A stretch of 41,531 bases of DNA, taken from positions 1-41,531 of the forward strand of contig JANXSR010000110.1 in the NCBI GenBank assembly GCA_025352625.1, given 5' to 3'. The stretch comes from Ferruginibacter sp. Lineage in GTDB: Bacteria; Bacteroidota; Bacteroidia; Chitinophagales; Chitinophagaceae. The translations under genes and the position numbers were made by a program. Below the pieces are notes generated by a model, which saw only the letters and a program-made list of their open reading frames with translations, was not told where the DNA came from and made no database searches. Shown one piece after another: positions 1-7,517 of the stretch; within the stretch, counting starts at the first letter, position 1, and the number at the start of each line of letters is the position of its first letter.

Positions 1-8
1 TTTATACA

Positions 9-1283
9 TTAAGCAGCATTTAAAATTTGTTGTAAAAGCTCAGCAAAAATATAGATTTCTTCAAAGCTGTTGTACAATGGTACCGGGGCAACTCGTATTA
101 CATTGGGTTCCCGCCAGTCTGCAAAAATACCAAAGGGTAGCAGTGTATCAAAAACAGCTTTGGCATTTTGATGTATGGAGAAAGAAACCTGGCAACCTCT
201 TTCGTCAGGGTTGATGGGTGTAATGATTTTAAATTTTTCTACCGGTTGATTGATATGATTAAGTACAAAAAATAAATAATCGCTTAGTGCTTTGCTCTTA
301 GTTACCAAATTATCAAAACCTGCCGCTGCAAATATTTCCAGTGAAGCTTTGTGTGCTGCCAGCAGCATCATGGGTGAAGTACTCATGGCCCAACTTTCTG
401 CTGTTGCTGTTGGTGTAAATGCATTGCCCATTTTAAAACGGTTAGCTACATCATTGCCCCACCAGCCTTGCAATCTTGGTAATACGTTATTGCTAAGCTG
501 ACGTTCATGTACAAACGCACCGGCAATGGCACCAGGGCCGCTGTTTAAATATTTATAATTACACCAGCAGGCAAAATCAACCTGCCAGTCGTGCAATTGT
601 AATTTGATATTGCCTGCGGCATGTGCCAGGTCGAAACCTGCATAGGCTCCGGCTTTATGCGCAGCTTGGGTAATGGATTTTATATCAAATACCTGGCCTG
701 TATAATAGTTGATGCCGCTGAATAACACAAGGGCAACACTGTCTTTGTGTGCCTCAATGGTTGCAAGAATATCTTCTGTGGTAATGAGTTCTGTTCCTTC
801 TTTTGGATGCACTTCTATGATCGCATCAGCAGGAGCAAAGCCATGCAGTTTTACCTGCGATTGAAAAGCATACTGATCTGATGGAAATGCTTTTGCTTCG
901 CAGATGATCTTATACCTTGTGGCAGTAGGCTGATAAAAAGAGATCATCAGTAAATGAAGATTTACCGTAAGGTGATTCATGGTGACCAGCTCTTCTTTTT
1001 TTGCACCGATGATATCGCATAACAAGGGCGTAATTTTTTGCTGATAATTTAACCATGGGTCTTTACCTAAAAAAAAACCTTCTACGCCAAAATTAGCCCA
1101 GCCTTCCATGATGGTCATTACTTCGTCTTGTGCAGTTTTTGGCTGTAAGCCGAGGGAGTTACCTAAAAAATAAATGGCTCTTTTGCCTTGTAAGTAGGGT
1201 GCATAAAATTGCTCCCTGTAACTGTGTAGTGGGTCATTGCTATCGAGCGCCTGTGCATATGCCAATGAAAATTCATGCTGCAT
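9..1283 (-). CDS. kynU: Kynureninase (PLP-dependent)
   Basis: 424-aa ORF; PLP-lysine region DFACWCNYKYLNSGPGAIAGAFVHE and N-terminal YFLGNSLGLQPK typical of kynureninase. Confidence 0.95.
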   Translation of the reverse strand: MQHEFSLAYAQALDSNDPLHSYREQFYAPYLQGKRAIYFLGNSLGLQPKTAQDEVMTIMEGWANFGVEGFFLGKDPWLNYQQKITPLLCDIIGAKKEELVTMNHLTVNLHLLMISFYQPTATRYKIICEAKAFPSDQYAFQSQVKLHGFAPADAIIEVHPKEGTELITTEDILATIEAHKDSVALVLFSGINYYTGQVFDIKSITQAAHKAGAYAGFDLAHAAGNIKLQLHDWQVDFACWCNYKYLNSGPGAIAGAFVHERQLSNNVLPRLQGWWGNDVANRFKMGNAFTPTATAESWAMSTSPMMLLAAHKASLEIFAAAGFDNLVTKSKALSDYLFFVLNHINQPVEKFKIITPINPDERGCQVSFSIHQNAKAVFDTLLPFGIFADWREPNVIRVAPVPLYNSFEEIYIFAELLQQILNAA

Positions 1284-1308
1284 AAATAGAGTGTTGTTAC
1301 TGTTTTTT

Positions 1309-1413
1309 GCCGGTAAGGCGATAAGACGTTTTTTAAATTTATTTTCCGTTCATGATCTTGATAATTTATATACTAATTTTATTTTTTTGAAAAACGACTT
1401 AACGCCTTCCGGC
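1309..1413. repeat. Imperfect palindromic element (inverted repeat arms 1309-1337 and 1386-1413, AT-rich 48-bp centre)
   Basis: Left arm GCCGGTAAGGCGATAAGACGTTTTTTAAA against the reverse complement of the right arm GCCGGAAGGCGTTAAGTCGTTTTTCAAA: 25 matches, 3 mismatches, 1 indel. Confidence 0.7.
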
Positions 1414-2366
1414 TAATTTAAACTTACCGCCTGTTTAAATAAATTAGGATAGTCAGAAATAATTCCATCCACACCCATCTCTTTTAATTCAGTTATTTTT
1501 TTTGCATCATTTACTGTCCATGGAATTACTTTTATGTTTTGCTGGTGGCATTTTTCAATCAGTTCTTTATTGACCAATGAATTTTCGGGACTGTAAATAG
1601 TGGGTATAAAACCAAGTGCTTTTATTTGTTCCTCCAAAGAACGTTTATCGAAGTCTTCAATCAGCATGGCTGTTCTTATGTTGGGATAATGCTGGTGAAG
1701 GTATTGCAGGGTTCTGAAATCGAATGACTGAATGATTACCTGCTCTTCCATTTGTTTTTCTCTGATTAGTTTCATTAACAGTTCAACAAATTCAGCGGGT
1801 GCAGGATGATAGAGATCGTCTGTTGCCGGCATGCATTTGGTTTCTATATTAAAAAATGGGTAGGGCCTTTTGTTGGTGAGCATGTAAGCTTTTACACTGT
1901 CAAACAGATCGCTGAGCAATGGTTTTGAAACGGCCAGCCGCTGTTGTTGCGCAAACCGTGGATGTGGCTTCAGACCTACATCATAAGTTTTGATGGAATC
2001 GTATAGCATGTGGTACATGTTATAATTGTGTTCATCTTTTTGTTCAATAAAACTGCCGTCGGGTTTGGTAGTTATTTCGTGGTTGAAGAAAGGTTCGTGT
2101 GAGAGAAATATTTTTTTGTCTTTACTGATGCTGGCATCCATTTCCAGGGTGGTTACTCCAAGGTCCAGCGCTTTCATCATAGCGGGAATGGTATTCTCCG
2201 GCATTAGTCCACGGCAGCCCCGATGGCCTTGTTTGTCAAATACTACAACCTGTGCTGAAGAAGAATTAAGATGTGTATTATTTTGACCGGACATATTTTT
2301 GTTTGAGGAGCAGGCATTAAAAATAAGCAAAGAAATTACAGTGGCTATTTTTATGTAGAATGGCAT
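1413..2366 (-). CDS. Glycerophosphodiester phosphodiesterase family lipoprotein
   Basis: GHRGCRGLMPENTIPAMMKALDLGVTTLEMDASISKDK and C-terminal VIPWTVNDAKKITELKEMGVDGIISDYP are GDPD hallmarks; N-terminal lipobox-like ..LLIFNACSS. Confidence 0.92.
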   Translation of the reverse strand: MPFYIKIATVISLLIFNACSSNKNMSGQNNTHLNSSSAQVVVFDKQGHRGCRGLMPENTIPAMMKALDLGVTTLEMDASISKDKKIFLSHEPFFNHEITTKPDGSFIEQKDEHNYNMYHMLYDSIKTYDVGLKPHPRFAQQQRLAVSKPLLSDLFDSVKAYMLTNKRPYPFFNIETKCMPATDDLYHPAPAEFVELLMKLIREKQMEEQVIIQSFDFRTLQYLHQHYPNIRTAMLIEDFDKRSLEEQIKALGFIPTIYSPENSLVNKELIEKCHQQNIKVIPWTVNDAKKITELKEMGVDGIISDYPNLFKQAVSLN

Positions 2367-2568
2367 TGATTATGTTTTTAATGATAAGCTGTTTTTAAAC
2401 AGGAGGCAGAAAATATTCTATTAAATAATAAAGGTTACCCCTTTTTAAAAAGATGTAAACTTTATATAAAAAACTTGAGAAGGTTCCAAAGAGCTCTTTT
2501 TGTACAAGAGGGCGATGCAAGGATATTCCACATAGCTTCTTAGCCTGGACAAAAATATTTTACTTAAC

Positions 2569-3663
2569 TTACTCCACCATTTCCTGTATTTCTGTTGGCT
2601 CAAGGTTAGCATTTCTCATGGCAATACCACGGGTAGCATTTGCTGCGAAATCGATAAATGCTTTTTTAGTCAACTCATCATTGCTTACCATAATGGGTAC
2701 GCCACTATCTCCACCTTCACGAATAGCTTGCACAATAGGTATTTGGCCAAGGAAAGGAATATCAAATTCTTCGGCAAGATTTTTACCACCATTTTTTCCA
2801 AACAGGTAATATTTATTATCCTGTAATTCAGCAGGAGTGAAGTAGCTCATATTTTCTACCAGGCCAATAATGGGCACTTTTAATTGTGCCTGTCCAAACA
2901 TGGCGATGCCTTTTTTTGCATCTGCAAGTGCTACGGTTTGTGGAGTGGTAACAACAATTACACCGGTTACTGGTACAGTTTGTACAACAGTTAAATGAAT
3001 GTCGCCAGTGCCTGGCGGCATGTCAATTACAAGATAATCCAGTTCGCCCCAATCTACATCGCTTACAAATTGACGGATGGCACTGCTAACCATTGGGCCT
3101 CGCCACACTACTGCTTGTTTTTCATCCACCAGCAATCCGATGCTCATCATCTTAATACCAAACTTTTCAATGGGCACAATCCATCCTTTACCTTCAATGT
3201 CTCTCATCATGGGCCGTTCGCCCCTAACGCCAAACATAATGTGCTGGCTGGGGCCGTAAATATCAGCATCCATTAAACCAACAGATGCGCCGCTTTGTGC
3301 CAATGCCAGCGCAAAGTTACTGGCTACAGTACTTTTGCCAACACCACCTTTTCCGCTCACTACTGCAATGATATTTTTTACGCCACTTAATACTGTTTTA
3401 GTATCCTTTCTGTTACTACTTGTATTGCTGGTGAAATTTACTTTTACAATGGCTTCTTTATTAACCAATAATTTAACTGCATTGATGCAGGCATTCATAA
3501 TAAGGTCCTTTAAAGGACATGCGGGGGTAGTTAAAACAACCGTAAAAGAAACTTCATTGCCATCAATTACAATATCTTTAACCATATTCAGCGTTACCAA
3601 ATCTTTGCCCAGGTCTGGTTCCTGCACATTGCTTAGCGCTTGCAGTATCTGTTCGTTCGTCAT
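2569..3663 (-). CDS. Mrp/ApbC/NBP35-family P-loop ATPase with N-terminal MIP18 (DUF59) domain, Fe-S cluster carrier-like
   Basis: Walker A GKGGVGKSTVASNFA; VIDMPPGTGDIHLT; N-terminal MIP18-like segment with TTPACPLKDLI. Confidence 0.93.
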   Translation of the reverse strand: MTNEQILQALSNVQEPDLGKDLVTLNMVKDIVIDGNEVSFTVVLTTPACPLKDLIMNACINAVKLLVNKEAIVKVNFTSNTSSNRKDTKTVLSGVKNIIAVVSGKGGVGKSTVASNFALALAQSGASVGLMDADIYGPSQHIMFGVRGERPMMRDIEGKGWIVPIEKFGIKMMSIGLLVDEKQAVVWRGPMVSSAIRQFVSDVDWGELDYLVIDMPPGTGDIHLTVVQTVPVTGVIVVTTPQTVALADAKKGIAMFGQAQLKVPIIGLVENMSYFTPAELQDNKYYLFGKNGGKNLAEEFDIPFLGQIPIVQAIREGGDSGVPIMVSNDELTKKAFIDFAANATRGIAMRNANLEPTEIQEMVE

Positions 3664-3843
3664 CGGTTCAATTATTTGTTAAAAAACATTTTCTGCGGCA
3701 AAATTAACCATTGATGCCCTTACTTTGTTTATTAATTAAGGAATGTTGTTATTTTTGAACACACATCTTTTCTTTAACCAAATGTTACTGCTTCCATTTA
3801 TCCAATGGTTTTGGAATGGCCTGTAGTTATAGAACTTTTTTGA

Positions 3844-4485
3844 ATGAAACTTTTTTTACGATACACCTTATTTATTGCTTTAATTATTCCTGTTGCTGCA
3901 AATGCACAATTTGAAACATTGAAAGATTCGGTGGTACAGTTGTACGGTGTTGTAATGACGGCAGATAGCCTGCAGGCCTTGCAATCTGTAAGTGTTATGG
4001 TGAAGGGGCAAAACAGGGGAACAGTAACCAATAGCCAGGGCGTTTTTAGCATTGTTGTTTTGAAAGGAGATGCCATAGAATTTACAAGTGTGGGATTTAA
4101 ACCCAAATCGGTTATCGTACCCAAAAACATTGAGGGCAACCAATACAGTATATTACAATTAATGGTTACGGATACTGTATTTCTGGCGGCAACCATTATA
4201 AAATCGAGACCAACAAGAGAACAGTTTGAAAGAGATTTTATTAATACCAAAGTGCCAGATGATAACCTTGAAATAGCCCGGCAAAATAATGACGAAAGTC
4301 GACGAAGGTTATTGATGTCTTCTTTACCAAGAGATGGAAGAGAAGCTGCAAATACATATTTAAGTAAGCAGTCTGCTAAATATTCTTACGCCGGACAGGC
4401 ACCTCCACAAAATATATTTAACCCGTTTGCATGGGCCGATTTTATTAAATCCTGGAAAAGAGGAGATTTTAAAAAGAAGAATTAA
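3844..4485 (+). CDS. Secreted carboxypeptidase-regulatory-like (CarboxypepD_reg-like) domain protein
   Basis: Signal peptide MKLFLRYTLFIALIIPVAANAQ; beta-sandwich motif LYGVVMTADSLQALQSVSVMVKGQNRGTVTNSQGVFSI..GDAIEFTSVGF. Confidence 0.8.
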   Translation: MKLFLRYTLFIALIIPVAANAQFETLKDSVVQLYGVVMTADSLQALQSVSVMVKGQNRGTVTNSQGVFSIVVLKGDAIEFTSVGFKPKSVIVPKNIEGNQYSILQLMVTDTVFLAATIIKSRPTREQFERDFINTKVPDDNLEIARQNNDESRRRLLMSSLPRDGREAANTYLSKQSAKYSYAGQAPPQNIFNPFAWADFIKSWKRGDFKKKN

Positions 4486-4613
4486 TATTTTACCCGCATA
4501 CCTTTTTAGTTTCGAAAGATTATTTACCTGTAATTTGTGTTACGCAGCTTTTATCAATTAATGCGGTAAATTTGTTTAATTCTTACTGTAAGAACAACCG
4601 TAATAACACTTTT

Positions 4614-5129
4614 ATGATCTTTTTTTTGACAGGTTTTATGGGAAGTGGCAAATCGTATTGGGGTAAAAAATGGGCCTCGGCAAACGACTATACTTTTGTA
4701 GACCTGGATGAGGTAATTGAAAATGCGGAGGGAAAAACTATTGCGGATATTTTTGAGATTAAAGGAGAGGATTATTTTAGAGAAATTGAAGCGACTTACC
4801 TTAGAAATTTTGCAGATGCTAATAACACTATCATAGCCTGTGGGGGAGGTACTCCATGCTTTCATGAAAACATGCAGTGGATGAATGATCATGGAACCAC
4901 CCTTTATCTTTTAACGACAGCACCGCAAATTTTGGACAGGGTTTTGGCAGAACAGGAAAAACGCCCTTTGATAAAAAAAATGAACCAGGGAGAATTGCTT
5001 TTTTTTATAGAACAAAAACTGAAAGAAAGAACCCCTTTTTATAGCCAGGCAAAACTGGTAATACCCTCAACAGAAATATCAGTACAAACTTTTAGTACTT
5101 TATTTTTAGCTAAACAATCCACGGCATAA
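4614..5129 (+). CDS. aroK: Shikimate kinase (ORF track start 4572 is a TTG; likely start is ATG 4614)
   Basis: MIFFLTGFMGSGKSYWGKKWA P-loop; FVDLDEVIE; ACGGGTPC. Confidence 0.92.
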   Translation: MIFFLTGFMGSGKSYWGKKWASANDYTFVDLDEVIENAEGKTIADIFEIKGEDYFREIEATYLRNFADANNTIIACGGGTPCFHENMQWMNDHGTTLYLLTTAPQILDRVLAEQEKRPLIKKMNQGELLFFIEQKLKERTPFYSQAKLVIPSTEISVQTFSTLFLAKQSTA

Positions 5130-5142
5130 AAATTTATTTTAC

Positions 5143-5532
5143 ATGCAAAAAAATTTTTTAAAAACGGCAGCTGTATTGGGTGCCTTGTCAGTTATTTTAG
5201 GAGCCTTTGGTGCACATGCGTTAAAGCAACTTATCAGTGATAAAAACCTGCAAACTTTTGAAACGGGCGTTCGTTACCAGTTTTATCATGTAATAGCGCT
5301 GTTTATAACCGGCATTTTATACAAAGATTTTACAAATAATTATTTACAATGGGCTGGTCGTTTATTTTGTTTGGGAATATTACTTTTTAGCGGTTCTTTA
5401 TACCTTTTATCATTTATTGAATTGACCGATATGACAGGTTTAAAATGGGTTGGTGCTATAACTCCATTGGGTGGTGTTTGTTTTATTACAGCCTGGCTAT
5501 TACTGGCACTTGGTATTTCAAAAAAAAATTAA
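5143..5532 (+). CDS. DUF423 family small membrane protein
   Basis: LGALSVILGAFGAHALKQLISDKNLQTFETGVRYQFYHVIAL is characteristic of DUF423 (YgdD/YwdK-like). Confidence 0.9.
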   Translation: MQKNFLKTAAVLGALSVILGAFGAHALKQLISDKNLQTFETGVRYQFYHVIALFITGILYKDFTNNYLQWAGRLFCLGILLFSGSLYLLSFIELTDMTGLKWVGAITPLGGVCFITAWLLLALGISKKN

Positions 5533-7430
5533 TTGTTTATTGCCCGTTGTAGGGTTATGAGTGTGCCATTTTTATTTTCTATAAAAAAATCAATGCCTGA
5601 TTTATTCATTCTGGCTTTCATGTTTTTTAAACCATTGCCGAACCTGCGCAAATTTTCAAAATCAATTCCGGTGCCATTATCCTGAATTAGTAAGGATATA
5701 ACTGTGTGTTCTTTCTTTAACACCAATATTACCTCAGTAGCTTTGGAATGTTTTAAAACATTGTTCAGTGCTTCTTTTACCACTAAAAATACATTTCGGC
5801 GTATTGCTCCATTTACTGCAATATCAGGTAAATCTGCAGCTATATTCACAGTGCAATTAATGCCTGTATTTTCAAAATATTCAATAGCGTAACTACGAAT
5901 GTAAGCCACCATATTACCAAATGAATCATTGCTGCTATTCATTGTCCAGATGATAGCATTCATATTATTGAGCAATTCGTTTGCAGAAGATGAAATCTTT
6001 TCAATTTCGGGAATTGTTTCTTTTCCTAACCTTCTTTTAGCCAGTTCGCTAAATAAACGAATGGCAGTAACCCCTGCACCAAGGTCATCGTGCATATCTG
6101 TACTAATACGGTTTCGCTCTTCCTGCTGCGCATTTAATATTGCTATTTTTGTTTCGAAAATTTGTTTTTCTGCTGCTAATTTTAGGGCTTCCTGCTCCTT
6201 TATTCTTTCAATCAATTCTTTTCTGTTTTTGTATGTTAATCCAAGTAAGAAAAATATTAATTCACCCACTATGCCTACTTCATAATATAATAAGGCACTG
6301 GTAAAAATACCAGACCTGCGAACGGTTACTATTATTAACAAAAATGAAATAATGGAGAATAAGATTAAAATAGCATTACCTATAGCAAGGTAATTAAACA
6401 GCCTGTTTTTTTGTTTTATGCCAACTAAAATATACATTATACCAATGCCCAACATTAAGATTTTAGATCCATTTTCCACTGTACTTTGTAACTGAAAATT
6501 ATCAGTAAAAAAATAAACAATACTGTAGCAAATAAATAGTGCCAACAGGATCTTTTCTTGGTAATAAAAAATTTTGTTTAACAAAGGATAGTTCGTTTTT
6601 GTATCTAAAAATTTTCGGGTAAAGGCAATGTAAAAAATGGTTCCAATTATCAACAATGCAAAAGCAAGGTATCCCATAAAAAAACTTGCAAATACACCAC
6701 TTCGTCTATCAATATAAGTATTAAAAAAAATTAGCCAAAACATACAAATGGCATACAGGCAGTTATATAAAAATTCTTTTTTTCTGCCAAGACTGTAGTT
6801 AGCGGCATTAAAAAATATCATCATTACCAACAATCCACACAATATGTAACCAAAAATTAGTTCATTATAACTTCCTGTATAATATTCTTTCTGATATTTA
6901 TTAAGATATTTTTTAGGTATAATTTCAGGTGATAGAGAATTGAATTTTCTTTTTGTAAAATGTAGTACAGCAATATAAGTAGCGCTTTCTTTTGATAAAA
7001 CTTTCAGGGGTTGAAAGCCATCTGCCTTACTTTCATCTTTTAGCTGTTGTAATTGTTGAGTTGGTAATATTTTATACATAGCAATGCTTCGAAAAGAATT
7101 ACCCGGGTAAAAATAAACGGTGTCAGCAATTTCAGCACTGTTGTTAAGTGTAAACTTTAAAAAAATGGTTTTATTTATGAATTCCGGAGGTATAAATCTT
7201 TTTAATTTTAATGAATTGTATGCAACCCATTGGTTTGCTGGTATTTTTTCAGCACTTAGATTATTACTGTCGATAAACACAAAAGTGGTATTACCAATCG
7301 GGCTATTGTCTTTTATTATTGGCAGTGTGGTACCTAAACTATCAATGTTTAATTGCCCGTTTGAAAAATTGAAGCACAAAATAAATAAAAGGATGTTAAT
7401 TACTTTCCTCAATTGCGTACGTTTTATCAA
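5529..7430 (-). CDS. Sensor histidine kinase, 7TMR-DISM-like N-terminus plus HisKA_3/HATPase domain
   Basis: Periplasmic N-terminus, seven hydrophobic helices, EERNRISTDMHDDLGAGVTAIRLFSELAKRRLG phosphoacceptor region, HATPase motifs NNVLKHSKATEV, IQDNGTGID, GNGLKNMKARM. Confidence 0.9.
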   Translation of the reverse strand: MIKRTQLRKVINILLFILCFNFSNGQLNIDSLGTTLPIIKDNSPIGNTTFVFIDSNNLSAEKIPANQWVAYNSLKLKRFIPPEFINKTIFLKFTLNNSAEIADTVYFYPGNSFRSIAMYKILPTQQLQQLKDESKADGFQPLKVLSKESATYIAVLHFTKRKFNSLSPEIIPKKYLNKYQKEYYTGSYNELIFGYILCGLLVMMIFFNAANYSLGRKKEFLYNCLYAICMFWLIFFNTYIDRRSGVFASFFMGYLAFALLIIGTIFYIAFTRKFLDTKTNYPLLNKIFYYQEKILLALFICYSIVYFFTDNFQLQSTVENGSKILMLGIGIMYILVGIKQKNRLFNYLAIGNAILILFSIISFLLIIVTVRRSGIFTSALLYYEVGIVGELIFFLLGLTYKNRKELIERIKEQEALKLAAEKQIFETKIAILNAQQEERNRISTDMHDDLGAGVTAIRLFSELAKRRLGKETIPEIEKISSSANELLNNMNAIIWTMNSSNDSFGNMVAYIRSYAIEYFENTGINCTVNIAADLPDIAVNGAIRRNVFLVVKEALNNVLKHSKATEVILVLKKEHTVISLLIQDNGTGIDFENLRRFGNGLKNMKARMNKSGIDFFIENKNGTLITLQRAINN

Positions 7431-7503
7431 ACCTACATAATTTCGTTGATATCTTTTATCCTAATTCGTCCAAATTCTGCAATGTTGCAGTAATGGATTT
7501 ATA

Positions 7504-7511
7504 TATCTTTG
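7504..7511 (+). promoter_or_regulatory. Candidate Bacteroidota -7 element TATCTTTG upstream of ftsK
   Basis: Match to TAnnTTTG, 6 bp upstream of ATG 7518; no convincing -33 element. Confidence 0.4.
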
Positions 7512-7517
7512 TTAGTA

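Noticed and set aside
2488-2499. Palindrome AAAGAGCTCTTT between GDPD and Mrp genes
   Set aside because: Short, no loop, could be chance; not enough to call an operator
3798-4250. Minus-strand 150-aa ORF overlapping the CarboxypepD_reg-like gene
   Set aside because: The plus-strand product has a signal peptide and recognisable domain; the minus ORF does not
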